Below, in pieces: positions 1-12,620 of a stretch of 64,000 bases of DNA (position 1 is the first letter of the stretch; every line of letters starts with the position of its first letter). A model generated the notes under the pieces. The model was not told the DNA's origin. It was given only the letters and a program-made list of their open reading frames with translations, and did not search any database. The position numbers and the translations under genes are program-made. The stretch spans positions 70,283,001-70,347,000 of the forward strand of contig NC_071670.1 of the NCBI RefSeq assembly GCF_028554725.1, in the 5' to 3' direction. The DNA comes from Zeugodacus cucurbitae. Lineage: Eukaryota; Arthropoda; Insecta; Diptera; Tephritidae.

Positions 1-607
1 AATTTCACTGTTTTGTTGTAATATATAAATAGAAATAATTACCCTGACCCAGTACGAAGCAGTCACGCCACTTCTCAGTGAACATTGCGACGGAGTGACT
101 ACAACAAAAAACTCAACAAACGCTGCATGACTAATGATCGGCTTGTGAGCATTAATTAACGAAGTAATCGGCGAATCATCGACGAGAGCGCTGTGAACTT
201 AAATGCAAGCTGACAGATGGTGTGACCTGCTGGAGTATGCTTCTGTATGTTTCAATAGGTTCAGTTCTTAACACAAAGCGAAGGTTGCAAGTAGTATTCT
301 GTTGCATTTAAATTAATTGTCAATTTCTTTGTATTAAAATTCGAAAAGTAAAAGTGAACCAAAATGTTCAGTTTTCTTGGGATTTATTTACTATAAAGGG
401 GAGGTAATTTAATATATATGTATTCTTCAATCGTGGTGAAATTAAGACATCCAACTCTTGTAAAAGTAAAAGTCATCGCCTATAGAAAGTCCTAATACAG
501 AGAAAGCACTCAAGGAGAAGCATATTCTCGCAGCGTTTAGTCCGCACTCAAGTTTGGACATATCTCAACAATCTATTTTCTTACGGCAAGTAAATTAGAG
601 TATCCAA
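1..607. other. 5' flank of the leucine-rich-repeat gene
   Basis: No coding sequence is seen here. A TATAAA at 392-397 lies about 35 bases before a TCAAT at 427-431 that could act as an initiator, and an arthropod-type TCAGT initiator occurs at 75-79. Either could mark the promoter of the gene that starts at 608. An in-frame TAG at 596-598 closes the frame upstream of the ATG. A possible splice acceptor uses the AG at 597-598, after which the frame is open into the ATG, so an unseen upstream exon is not excluded. The promoter assignment is inference only. Confidence 0.35.
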
Positions 608-2078
608 ATGGCTTCCATAGACGACCATATGGCGGAAAATTATGGTCATCTCATTGGCACCGACGACTTTCCGCTGCGAATTATAAAGAGACTTTATCTG
701 ACAGAGTCAAAATGTACGAAGTTCTTTCTAAATAAATTACGCGATTGCCATAAGGAGATTGAAGAGGCGAAACTCATTTCTTTCAGCGATGAGTATTTGA
801 AGGAATTGTTGCCATTACCAAATCTGAAGAAACTGATCTGCATCGATGCTTATAATTTGAGAGGTAAGTTTGAGCCTCTATTTAGTATTTCAAATTAGAT
901 ATCGAAGTACTGTAAGAATGTAGAGGGGATAGTTGACTAGCGAAAGTCTGTGTTTTATTACTTGTTAGCCCCTTCATATGAATGAAGATAACCAGGAAAG
1001 GATACAAGTTTCAATTCGATCTAACCGTAGGCCTTAGGTCTGAAGTTTCTGTCGTAACATTTAGAAAATAAATATGTAGAAACTTCTAAAAGCTCGTTTA
1101 ATCGGAAAGTTTTTGTAATTTTCTAGGTAGAAGCTTAATAGAACTCGACAGTCTCACGGAGCTGCACATACACAGTAGCTTATCTTTTGATCCGAAATAC
1201 TTGCTGCAAATAACATATTACAATCCATTGAGGACGTTTGTAATGCCTAACTACCCACTCATGTTTTCGAATAGATACGCCTTTGAAATGTTCGAAAACC
1301 TTAAAAACGTTGAGAAGCTCGTAATAGAATTTAACCCTTGTAAATCCTGGCAACTTGTTGGCACTTTACCGAAATTGAAAAAGCTCGAGATTTGGGATTT
1401 CGTCAGTCATGAGTGTGAGACCTGTTTGGAGGACCACAATTTGTACGAGACATGCGCAGGGCAACATGCCACTATCTTTTTTGATGAATTACGTCGGAGG
1501 AATCAGTTGGAAGAATTGGTACTTTATGACAGTTGCGTGTCTGAGCAACATCTCCTGAGAATTTCGGAGCTTACAAACTTGAAGCGTTTAATATTCTACC
1601 GGGCCGTTTCAATGTTCTTCCTGCCACTGGATGTGTTTAAAGGTTTGGTGAATTTGAAAGAGCTACACCTTGACTGCTGCAGACTAATAAATGCGGAGGA
1701 TATACTAGAAATAATAAGGTGTTGTAAGAAACTGAAAGTTCTGTTTCTTGGGAGTGTTTATGACGTAACTGCGTACTTTCTTAAGGAGGCAAATGATATC
1801 TTACATTGGAGACAATCGACACCACTTGTGCTTTTGACAACAGGATTGACCGCTGAACATTTGGAGGTGAGTTCGCTGCCGTTTTACGTTAGGAATAGCG
1901 CTTTTCGAATACTTTCTTTCCGCAGCTGGAACGGTATGGAGTGCGGCTTCGATTTATACGAATTGTAAGACTAAAGATTAAGGAGGTTGGCCCAAAAGAA
2001 TACTACTTGGAAACAGGGGGCTACTTTGCGAGTAAAATTTTATATGCGCGGTCGGTGGAAAGAAAATTGTTTATGTGA
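608..2078 (+). CDS. Leucine-rich-repeat protein, three exons (608-863, 1127-1866, 1926-2078)
   Basis: My splice model joins 608-863, 1127-1866 and 1926-2078 into 1149 coding bases, 382 residues. Intron 1 has donor GAG|GTAAGT and acceptor TTTTCTAG. Intron 2 is 59 bases, with donor GAG|GTGAGT and acceptor TTTCTTTCCGCAG. Removing it moves the frame into a charged C-terminus of 50 codons ending at TGA 2076-2078; reading through it instead stops at TAA 1966-1968. The ATG at 608 has a fair fly context (CCAAATG). Repeats of the type LPNLKKL, LTELHIH, LPKLKKLEIW, LEELVLYDSC, LTNLKRLIFY and LVNLKELHLDCC run through most of the protein, as in the LRR part of F-box/LRR-like proteins that are often lineage-expanded in flies. 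No F-box, signal peptide or membrane segment is visible. LRR stacks usually bind other proteins; the partner and role are unknown. Confidence 0.82.
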
Positions 2079-2084
2079 GTACTC

Positions 2085-2090
2085 AATAAA
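2085..2090 (+). terminator. Polyadenylation signal of the LRR gene
   Basis: AATAAA starts 7 bases after the TGA of the LRR gene, followed by AT-rich DNA. It is the canonical hexamer in the expected position, giving a very short 3' UTR, and it supports the three-exon model that ends at 2078. Confidence 0.55.
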
Positions 2091-3267
2091 TATACACATA
2101 CATATTTGTAATATAACTAATTGATCTCCTTTGAATTTTTTTTATTTGGTGTGATGCTTATTTAGCCTGAACAGGCAGGCTGCGAAATGGAAGTACTAAA
2201 TTACGGCTAAAAGTGCTTAAACTGAGAACACGACAAGGAGCGAAGATGAATTTTAACGGTTTAAATAACGGTTCAAGAGTAATGAATGAATTATAATAAA
2301 TGTGATATGATTCAATTTTTCGAAATCAGTTATTTTCTATAAAATTTAGTTGTTTTATTCATTAATATAGCTCTCACGCACATTCTCCATTTTCAAAACG
2401 AAGATTTGAGCAGGACATTTATTGTTCTCAAATGTTGTTTGTGCAACCACCAACACCATCAACATCACATGCAAATTACCCACCAACAACAAAATTGTAT
2501 AAATAACAAGGTACAAGCGAAAAAATAGCCATTTGGAGGCGAACAAATTTGGTTAGCTATTTCCTGTTTATTTTCGTAATCAAACCTAGCTCGACAAATA
2601 ACGCAAGCTGTTTCCCTACGTGACATGCTGTGCGGTTTGTTGTTTTCCCTGCACACGGCAGCCCACGAGCATAAGCTTTGTTAATAATTTTTCGAGTGTC
2701 TGCACTTTGTTTAGGTCCTTTGTAGTTCGTCCTGCGCTCGTCGCGCTTAGGACATTTGTACTAATTTGCTTGCCGTTATTGGTGTAGTGAGTGGGTGCTT
2801 GAGGCATTTAGCCATAATTGCGAAACAACAAAGGCGAGGAAGAAAGTTGGCAGGAAGGTCGTTGGTTGTACAAAAGCGATATTTTGCGCTACTTTTTATT
2901 CAGTGGCAGGCAGGCTTGACGAATGATGGAATAAGGTAAGAATGGCGATAAACCAAAGTGAAGTGAAATGAAGTGCAATCCGCAATTATGTTGTTGTTGA
3001 GGCGTAATAGAGAGGAAAATCCGCATGAGGTCTCTGTACGAATAAGGGGATTAGTAGCAGGAAAAAATTTGTAAATATTTTGTTGAACCTAAATTTGTAT
3101 GTGCCTAAATAGAAGGAAGAAGAAAATAAAAAGAAATAGAAGAAGGTCACTTGATGGAATTGGAAAAATTAAAGAGAATTTGAGCAAAGTTTTTAAAGAG
3201 TAGAATATCCTAAGCTCAATTGTAAAAAGCGATATCTTAAGTATGACTCCGAGAACTTCTTTACCAC

Positions 3268-3284
3268 CACTGCGTATACGTAAC
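3268..3284 (-). repeat. Recurring 17-base motif, copy
   Basis: On the minus strand it reads GTTACGTATACGCAGTG. Near-identical sequence occurs at 43951-43967 (minus, GTTACGTATACGCCGTG) and, with TC for GT in the middle, at 38239 and 54692 (plus). See the finding on this family. Confidence 0.6.
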
Positions 3285-3784
3285 TTGGCATATGATTTTT
3301 GCGCTTTTTTGTGTAACAAATACCACCCACACACATGCACACATTCATCAATGCATAATTTCGAAAGTCGTGTGTCTTTCAACTATTTCTGACAATAAAG
3401 GGCCATGATAGCGGTAAGTGCATACAAAGTAAAATTTGCTCAACGCTTGGTGCAGTTTGCGATGCAACTTTCTTTTCTTTATCTTCGCTGCCGACTTTTC
3501 TTAGTAACAACTTTATATTATACGTAGTCGTGCTTAACCATAGAGACACACACACACAGAGTTGCATCAACTCGGAACTTTTCTTGGCGTACTTGTCTAG
3601 ACAGCTTGTTATCTGCTGGCATATGCTCGTGCAGTAAGTATTTTACAAGCGTGTCTTTCGCGCTAAAAGAGAGTGCGGATTTTGGCGATTGAATTATTAC
3701 TTTCACTTTTGACATATAACGGTATAAACTACTGCGGATCAATCAAATTTAAAACTAATTTAAACAAAATATATTTTGGGACAT

Positions 3785-4050
3785 GGTTGTCACTTGTCTA
3801 AACATTTTGTTGAAAGAAATTTTAACGGATTCTAATTAAATTTTTAAGGCTACGAAGAAAATTTAAAGTTGTAACTATTTTTGAAAGGGGTTGCCATCTG
3901 TTAAAAAGATATATAAATATAATCTAAAGAACACGCATTGAATATGAAGAAGAAAATTAAGAGATATTTTTTGAGGCAGGGTTGCCACCTGTTTAAAAAG
4001 TTTTTGAATGAAATTTACACTGGAGACGACTCACTTGTTAAGTCTAACAA
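3785..4050 (+). repeat. GGTTGCCACCTG-core repeat cluster, copy 1
   Basis: Three related cores stand in direct order at 3785-3796 (GGTTGTCACTTG), 3887-3900 (GGGGTTGCCATCTG) and 3979-3991 (GGGTTGCCACCTG), spaced about 100 and 90 bases. Most are followed by A/T-rich sequence starting TTTAAAAAG or TCTAAAC. The tail AAGTCTAACAAACTAAAAAG near 4040 is close to the reverse complement of sequence near 26.9 kb, where the same core recurs. The family is not one I can name. Confidence 0.6.
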
Positions 4051-5789
4051 ACTAAAAAGATTTAAGAAATTTGAAAATTTAAAATATTTTTTAAAATATT
4101 TATAAAAAATTACATGCGCAGTATTGAATCATAATTTCATGTGGATTTCAGCTTCTACAAACAAACCAAAATTACTTACCACCCTTTAGACGATTAAACC
4201 AAGCGCTAAATTTAAATCCAATTAAACGATTTAGATATTTGTATAATTGAAAGTAAGCGGGAAAATAAATAGAGTGATAACGGAGCGTATGATATGAAAA
4301 CCACTTGCAATACCTTTAAAGGGAAAAAAGCATGCAATATTTGTATGAAAGAACAAAAACAACTTACAACAACACAATTTCCTTTTCGACCAGAAGCGCC
4401 TGCAATAAAAGACTGACGTGTTGGAATGAGAAATACACTCGTAGTGAGAGAGAATCGTAGTATGAAACGAGTACCTGTAAAACCCTCATATTTTTGTTGC
4501 TTTTGTTGTAGTGGCGTAAGAGAGCTCATACACTGGTCCATGCTGCGAAAGCGGCGGTTTTAATAAATTAATATCTCAAATGGAAATTTTATTTTTACGC
4601 TGCAACGAAATTGGAATTGTGTGGTCGCCCATCAGTCGCTACCTTGCCGAAAACCCGATCACACATGGACGTGTGTGTGTGTGCAACAATTGCATTTTCA
4701 TTATTGCTTTTTGATTGCGAAGGAGGGTGAGCATGGTGTTGCAGAGCCATCAACAGCGACAGACGGACAAAAGAAGTAAAACATTTATATTGAAGGCGGC
4801 AATTTTCAGTCGCTTCTCTTTCATTGAAATGCCTTCCTTTGCGCGTGCAGTTCTGTCTTTTTGCCGTTTCGAACACAGCTGGGAGTGTATGTCGCTTTGT
4901 CGGTTTAAGCCTCAATTGCAATAGCGTTGACGGGATAGAGATTAAGTCTTATATACATATATAACGGTAGAATAAAACGAATATATATTGTTGCTGTTGC
5001 AATAGATTGTGAGCAAAAATATTAAAATATATGCATATGATTACACACTCAGTTACCACGGGCCAATTCAGTAAACCACAAAGTGTGCTGTGTCCCTCTC
5101 CTCAAATGCATCCACACATGCTTGTGGCAGCGTGCCTTCCAGCAGCGTTCAATAATCCACAAGTTTTAAAAATGTATGCCTTTTTAATTGCTGCTGACGC
5201 TGACGGCGTGGCTTTCGGCTCTTCCTTTGGAGTGGCTGAATTGGGCCCAAAAATCTTATTAAACTGTTGTACCAATGTGGAGGCAGCGTGCGCTGGCTTT
5301 CCTTTGCTTCTGCTTTGAGTTGGCATTTCGAATATTTCATGTCATTAATTTTGCAATATTCTTTGTGAAGGCAATAAATTTTTCAACTTTCAAATGAAAC
5401 GAACCGACTCTGCTCCAGGGTTCTATGTGACTTTAAAGCTCTTCTTGCTGTGGACTTTTTAATATAGATGCACACGGGTGGCTGTATAGGTTATGGAAAA
5501 TATGCTTGAAATCTTCAGAAGATTTATTTCAAATTTATGAATATGTCTTGTCTACTAATTGAAACCTTCGAGTATCAGTTATCTTTTCTTAGCTTAAATC
5601 GGGCTTGAATCGACGTTTTTTTATCAGCAAAAAAGCCTTTTGAGTATTGGCATTCCAGGTACCTCACGAAAATAATTGTACTCTCAGCCTAAATAGAATT
5701 AGAATAAAGAAAATCATTTTTATAGGATGCTGGTAGTTTTGCCACCAAGCTGCATTACACCAAGACTATACGCCCACTTAATCCTGCTA

Positions 5790-5960
5790 AGATATCTCAC
5801 ATTTAACCGATATATACCGTATAATAACTACTGGAAGTTTGAAACATTTAACATTAGGTATATGGGAGTTAAGGGAAGTTATGACCCAATTTCACCCATT
5901 TTTGATACTGAGGCACACTCACAGCAAAAATTAGTCCCTCTGAAAGAAGAAAAATATGAA
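5790..5960 (+). repeat. Dispersed repeat fragment sharing a core with 55.7 kb
   Basis: The sequence around 5859-5896 (AGGTATATGG, then AAGTTATGACCCAATTT) matches 55723-55758 (AGGTATATGG, then AAGTTATGACCCGATTT) with the same spacing between blocks. This marks two diverged copies of one family. No coding capacity, tail or target-site duplication is visible here, so the family type is unknown. Confidence 0.5.
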
Positions 5961-8900
5961 AAGCCTATATTTCAATTTTCAAGACAACAGCTCAGGTAAA
6001 CTTATATATATTTGTTCATTAACAACATTCTTCCACGCAACACACGTTGTCGATTAATGTCCAGCAAAAGGACTCGTTCATAGCAATATTTTCTTAACTC
6101 ATAATTACGCCGCCGTATGCTGCCTAAACTTAATATATGCCACCGCACACTCACACATTTGCATAATGGTATAACCTACAAAATATCCCTCAATAAGCGA
6201 CAGCAGTGGCATTCGCAGCAATTTCTGGCTTGCTTAAGCAGGATGAAAGGAAAACCACTAAAATTTGGTAGCTGAGCTGTTAAGTTTATGGGGATAATTA
6301 TGTGGGAACTCAAAGTTTTGCTGGCTTAAAGATTTCGCAACGATGTGTTGTGTGTTTAGTGGTATGAGTGTGGCCACAAGTTGTTTAGTGCGTCAGTGTC
6401 GCTTCAACACAGCTGCTTAAATATTTCATATTTTTGTGTTTGGCAGCAGCAGCCGCTGTGGTTTTAATAGATTTTGCGAAGGCGTGCGCTTTCATTTGGT
6501 TCTTCATTCAAGCAATTTTATGTTCAAGTTGCCGGCTTACACTTTACCTCATTCTGAAGTTGTTCCTTGTGGCTTGCGGCTTCTGACAACTTGAAGTCAA
6601 CTGCAACAAACGCGTTTTTCGGTGTTAAGTGTTGCAAATAATTCAAAATGCCAACCGAAGCACTCAGCGCACACAAATACACAGAAATAGCTGTTACTGT
6701 AACGAACGGGGAATTCTGTTGGCTGTCAACAAGTTTCATTTAACGTTGATTGGAGCTCGGCTGAGTGTACTTAACACATTCTGCTGATGCGGCTTTTAGA
6801 GCCGAGGTTTCTGTTCCTCCGAACTCCTGGGGGTAAGTAATTTTCTTGCATTCCTCCATGTAAGCGGCAATTTAATTAACGGACGAGTCAGCGCGCTAAG
6901 CGAGCTAATACATTTTCATTTATGTGGCGATGTGTTTGTGTTATTGATATGTATTGATGGTTTTACATAAATAAATGAAGTGTGTATGTGTGGGGTTTGG
7001 GGATTACTTTGCTTCATTTGCTTGTTTCCCTCACCAATACATTAAATATTTAATCGATGCCTTGTTTAGTCTTGCCACTGAGTCTCGGTCGTCGGAGTTC
7101 TCTTCAATACTTAACACGTTGCGGTTGCCTTGAGTTTGCCATCCGTACCCAGAGGGTGTGTATGATGCTACCTCGAGTTTTCCCACTTGGCATAAATCCA
7201 TCCAGAGGTTGTCTTGTGTCTATTAGCATTTTAATTATGTAGGTGTCTGAGAGTATATATACATATGAGTGGAACTTGATGAGCAAATGATACTCATATG
7301 CGGTGTACGTTGTCACTTTTTATAATTTCCTCCTGTGAGTGGCAAAAATATTGATTTAAATCATAAAAATTAAATGATATAACAAGTGCTTTGTAGATTC
7401 TGTGCAGTATTCATAAAAAAAATTTGATTGGAAGTAATCAAATTTTCAGAAAAATTTAAATACACTCAGCATTTACTAAATTGGCAGTAACTTCATTAAC
7501 CACAAATATATACAAACACATTCCTTCCACACCCCTTTATACCTCAACTCCACATTCACTTCCACTTCCACTTGCAGTCATTTTCATGCAATTGCGGCAC
7601 TTCATCAGTATTCATTGTGCCTCGCTGTCAATTATCCAGCTCATTCTCGGTACTCATTCAAGTTGCATCAGTAGACAGGCAGACATCCTTTCGTCATTCG
7701 CCGGCGCTGGCGTAGCAATCGAGCGTGTGACACTTGCACCATCAATAATTTTTTAACTCATTGTCCTGTCTCATTGCGCACACGGACAAAGGATGATGTG
7801 TCATGCATCGACGACAACTAGCAGTTATGCGATAGTCCGTGATATCTGCAATAAGACTGCTAATCATGCTGGTGTGCGCTGGATATCATATGGAGGCGGG
7901 GCGTATGAGTAACATAATACTCGGTTGTTGAAGGAAAACTATTCTATGATCTAAAACCATTTCTTATATTATTGAAGTCATAATTTAGAAATATTGGTAT
8001 GAGATTTAAATTATTTGAAAAGCAGTGTCATAGATTTAACCATAAAAGTATGGTAACCGAGATACTTAGAAACAATCTGGTCTACTGAGAAATAAAAAAT
8101 CTATGGATGTTAGTGTCCTTTGAAAGAGCAAATACTGTTAAGTTTTTCAAACATTCACATTTTCGAGTGGAGCTGGTGAGGTGCTCATCTATTTCCTGTT
8201 ATGCTTGCATCTAAACCTTCTTTAGCAGAGGTTCTGCCTTGGATAGATACTAAGTTTGTCTGATTTCTTGCTCAAAAAATGTTTGTTAATGACTTAAGCA
8301 TAAGTTAAATGCGTACAAAAACAACACTCTCTTAAGAATTTTGGCAAGAGACAATGATAAAAACACTACCTATATTCACCTGTAAACAGAAGTGGAAACG
8401 CACACCAACAAAGACAGCTAATGACTGAAAGTCCTGCAACACAATTGATATATTTGTGTACAAGGTCCGTCTAGACTTTCGAACTCTGAGTTCTATGAAC
8501 TTCTCAGCACTTTTCTTGCTTGTTTAGTTCATTTATTTTCAGCACACAACAACCCCCTCTCGGTGCCACGAAATGCTGCAGTAATTATGTGCGTGCAAAA
8601 ACACATGAATATTCAACAGTTAAAGGCACCACTTGCGTTTGGAGTATATGCTCTAATAACTGAATAACAGTTGCTTATTTACTAACATAAATGTTAATTA
8701 AAGCAGTTAGCTAAACAATAGCAAAAGCTCCCACTTTTCATTTATTCGTTCACTGTTGCAGACTCTTATCTGCGGCTTGCTTCGCTTGCCTTGGTCCCCG
8801 GGTAGCAATGTAATTTATTAAAATGCCACTACCTACATTATGCATATCTAAAAACAGATATGTATTCGTATATCTAAAAACTGTAATTATGAACTTTTTT

Positions 8901-9109
8901 GTAGCTGTAGAGAATACATTCCGAAATAATATGGTTAGCACGTGTCAAGTTCATGAATTCAAGTGAATGTGATATCAAGATTTTTAGAATTGAAATTCTA
9001 TAAGTTTTTAAATAATATTTTTTGAGAATTATACTTCTTTAATTGAGAAGAAATTCTTTAAAAATATGTCTACTACATTGAAAGGCTGAAATATCTCGGT
9101 AGTATTAGT

Positions 9110-9280
9110 CTTAGAGAACTCCATTTATTTGTTCAAATGAATATGAACCGCCTTAAAAATTTTATAACAAGTTCGAAGCGCTTTGAGGCTCTTAAGAATC
9201 TGTTTTATCCAGATTTAGAAGTCTAGATCTATTTAAGTGGGATCTCGTGGATCAGCCCCTTAACTTAACCGAACCTAAAT
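9110..9280 (+). repeat. Dispersed repeat, copy 1 (pair with 14.45-14.61 kb)
   Basis: This stretch lines up with 14450-14610: both carry a CCGCCT block, then AAGCGCTTTGA about 35 bases on, then GGATCAG with a CTTAACTTAACCGAACCTAA-like tail. The two copies are diverged and lie in the same orientation 5.3 kb apart. The CCTAACCTAA-type tail is common at the ends of fly dispersed repeats. No open frame is present. Confidence 0.5.
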
Positions 9281-10828
9281 TGAAAGGTCATCGATCTTTT
9301 TCTTCGCGTCTGTTTTATTCTCACCACGAGAGATAAATAAAGGCATAGCCTGCACTGGATGTATTTCACAAATATTAACTTTATTGCGTGACACGCAGTC
9401 ATAATCATGGTAATAATTTATACGGCACACGAAAGTAGACATGGCGCTGAACACATGTTGACTGTGAGCAGTTCAGCTCGATTGCAGCACGCACATATGC
9501 ACCACTTAGGTATGAGTAGCGACAAGACAGGAGCAAAACTTTAAATTTATTGCACCAACCAATACATTTGCAACTGAATTTGGGAGTCCTTTGTGCGGTT
9601 AAATTGATGAACTCTCTCGTAAATACAACAAAAGAAATGAGAACTGAGCACACAATTTTCATATGTTGCAACGCGGAAGCATTCAAATGCCCCCCAGCGG
9701 AGAGGGTAAACTGCAAGCGCCACTAGGCGTATACGTAATTGCCGACAATGCACTCTTTCGAGCGTGCTCATACATATCTATATCTATATACAATTCCATA
9801 GCGGCAATATTGATTATCGCACATTTCTTTCGTTAAGCTTCGTTTAACGGGCTTTTGTGTTCGGCCGGACTATCCCCTCCTCGACGTGTGTTATCACAGT
9901 AGCACGGTCATATTGTTTGCCCATCGCCCGCATATGTCTGCAACACAGGCTCAGTTATCATTGCGTGCTCGCTTGCTGATAAGACAGCTTGGCTTTTATT
10001 GTTGCTCACACACACTTATACATACATACACACAAGTAGGTGTAGTAGATGTATGAGTTTGCGAATTTTACGTTTTCAGACTTCATTAAGCGCTTTGATC
10101 TCAGCATTTATGTGAAGGTGACTTCAAGATTTTTAGATTACTGAGTATGCTAAGAGAATAAAGCATATTTAGCTGAAAAGTGGCTTATGATATTTATGCA
10201 ATGGAAAGGAAAAACATTTTTTTTAAACAACCGAACCACTCAAAAATAAGATTTGAAAGCACTTTTTCATAAATGTCAATATTCAAATATTATAATATTA
10301 AAACTCACTTGGATTTAAGTGATATTCCATTAAAAATCAATAATCGCATTTGCACCGCATGGCATGTCTAACTGGCATTGAGAACCGTGTCGCCAAAATA
10401 AATTGATTAATATCGGCTACATAGTAGTGCTTCAAATAACGATGATGGCATGCAAAAGTGCAGTCACAGCACCACAGCCACAAGAACTACACTAACAATG
10501 AGAAAAAATGCGGTCAAACTGCGGCCTTTCGGTAGATTTAGTCAGAAAGTCAAATGCATTGGCGCTGCACAGCAAATGCAAATCAGATATGCGGTTTACT
10601 ATGTACAACAACTACAACAGCTGCAATATTAGTTGCGCAAAATACACAACACATCAGTCGACTGCCTCATAACCACAACGGAGCACAAACAACAACAACT
10701 CAACTAATTTGCAGCTCTACTCAACTGAAATAGGCGGGGCAGCGCCCACCATTGGGAACTTTATCATTTTCAAGATTCTCTATTTTCGCAACCGCCATAA
10801 AGGCAGCACACAAGCGGCGAGCGCAGCT

Positions 10829-10834
10829 ATAAAT
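10829..10834 (+). promoter_or_regulatory. Possible TATA box ahead of the signal-peptide exon
   Basis: TATAAA lies 195 bases before the ATG at 11029, in a locally GC-richer stretch. Spacing to a start site is not established and no strong initiator is seen, so this is a weak candidate. Confidence 0.25.
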
Positions 10835-11028
10835 TAAATGAATTTGCATGAAAAACAATCGAGGCTGTGCCGCAAACCAGGCGAACGCTTTGGAACACAA
10901 AGTGTCGGTTGTGTATCTTTCCGGTGGTTTGCTCGCAATTGACATGCGGGTACGCCTAGAAGTAGGCTAGCAGCAAACGAGCAAACACGCTGGGGATTAC
11001 AAACGTGAGCTCGGTCGCGTACACCTGC

Positions 11029-11201
11029 ATGCAACAATCAAATAACCGCCAGGTATTTGTAGCAGCACTCTTGTTGTTGTTGTGCGGCGTTTGTTCGACA
11101 TTCTGTCAAAATCGGCGACGGACGCCGTGCAAAGGTTCTACCGGGACTATTGGAACATATGCGCGCAAAAATTACTACAAAAACGGTGCGTTCTGTATAT
11201 G
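11029..11201 (+). CDS. First coding exon of a secreted or membrane CUB-like protein (partial)
   Basis: From ATG 11029 the exon encodes 57 codons plus two bases and ends at a consensus donor, ATG|GTGAGT, at 11201/11202. A TAG at 10963-10965 closes the frame upstream. The N-terminus is a clear signal peptide: MQQSNNR, then the hydrophobic run VFVAALLLLLCGVC, with likely cleavage near STFC-QN. The mature part has PCKGSTGTIGTY, RKNYYKNG and AFCI. This fits the opening of a CUB domain (Cys, Gly-Thr-Ile, Tyr, Asn, then Cys-x-Trp). The split last codon (TG plus the next exon) would give the CUB Trp if the next exon starts with G. CUB domains occur in secreted proteases and receptor-associated proteins. 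I find no continuing exon in the window, so the gene probably has a very long first intron. The exon is likely real; the CUB call rests on about 25 residues. Confidence 0.6.
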
Positions 11202-12432
11202 GTGAGTAACGCGGCTGAGCCGAAGCGAATGGTCGCATTTTGAATTTATAATTGATTTCCTTTGACTTGAAACAGATTGGTTCCATAGCTTGTACCAGTT
11301 GCCCATCAGTAGATTGTTTTGTTAGAAAACCCTTTTGTCTTTAGACCTTTGAAACTTTGTTTTTTGTATTCCTCGAGCACTTGTACCCTATTTTTCTCCC
11401 CTCCCCGTGGATCGTTTTAGAGATATTTTTTTTGTTCATTTTGAAGTTACAACGGTAAATTCCTCTAGCTTTCTTGTTCAACAGCTGTCACCTTTTCTAT
11501 TTATTTCTTTTGTGTGTTGTGTTTTCTTGCCTTGTCCCACATGCAATTATATGTGCTCTCACACATTATTTTCTGTGTTTAAATTCAAAGTTATAAAAAT
11601 GTGCTCTTAATATTTATGTGCTGCTAAGTGAGGCCATTAAGTTTTTATTGGCTTCTTTTGAGCCTTTTCACATCGTGCAGGGTTCTGTTGGTTTCGAGGT
11701 TGTTTTCTTTATTAATACTGAGTGATATTATATATTATTTTGAGAGGTGAATGGAGTGTAGACATATAAATAAATAAAAAAATATTACTTTTCGAGTTTA
11801 AGACGACCTTATTTGGTGTAAGTTGTTGATGAAACCGATTACATCGAACTTTGTTTTCGTTAAAAAAAAAAGAAAAGATGTTGCTGTTCAAGCTTTCAAG
11901 GCGATGTACTGATTATAACGATCTTCAAAGTTTTTCGATGCCATTTTCATAGTATGATGGTAGGTTTATGATTCATCCAATTCCATTTTGATCCCACACC
12001 TCCATAATTTCTTTTTACAAATCATGAAACTTTGCGTTATGGTTCAGGAACTGTAGAAACATACTGGAGGTCTAAGAGTACGTTGGATGAGGAGGTAAAT
12101 CCAGGTTTAACCAATCAATTATCATGGATTTTTGACACGCAGTAATCTTCCTTCAAGCTTCAGGGCTAGTTCTTTTGTCAATTGTTTATTGGCATCCTCT
12201 CATAGTTATAACCAATTTTATGGTGTGTGTATTAAAAGTCTTCACAATTTACAATATGAACTCCTGCGACTTTTTAAATATATTAAATTTGTCATTTCAT
12301 AAACTCGTTCGTTACAAAAGAATTTGCTCTCATCTTCTTAAATTCTGCACGCTTTCCCACAAGGAGCCGCCAAACTTTGTATGCAACTATGATCAAGGGA
12401 AATAAATTAAATTTGCACGTGCGAATAAGGCA

Positions 12433-12620
12433 GATAAATAAACGTCAACACACGCAAACAGCGGCACCGCAAATTCAGCGCGGCTTTGCATGCGCATCAG
12501 CGCCCACGGTGCACATTATCGCCGCCGCTCCCGGGAGACGTCATTAGAGTTCTTTGCCAAGTCGCGACTGTACGCCGAGCGACGCTGCAGCACGCAATCA
12601 AAATCGAAGCGCAGTGCACG
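12433..12620 (+). promoter_or_regulatory. CpG-rich segment ending in a splice donor; candidate promoter or 5' exon
   Basis: This stretch is much richer in CpG and GC than its surroundings and ends at CACGAG|GTGAGT, a strong donor on the plus strand. That combination is typical of a fly promoter with an untranslated first exon. It could be an alternative first exon or an internal exon of the gene starting at 11.03 kb, since some frames are open across it, but none shows recognisable protein character and none continues the CUB pattern. Confidence 0.3.

Larger units (their letters stand above)
2091..10962. other. Non-coding intergenic DNA with dispersed repeats
   Basis: No gene is recognised across this stretch. 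Open frames are short, overlap on both strands and lie in low-complexity CAA/TTG or CA/TG tracts. It holds a GGTTGCCAC-core repeat cluster (3785-4050), a dispersed repeat fragment (about 5790-5960), one copy of a repeat paired with 14.5 kb (about 9110-9280), copies of a recurring 17-base motif (3268-3284, 7291-7308, 9721-9740) and short CA/GT microsatellites at 3546-3558 and 4671-4682. Confidence 0.6.
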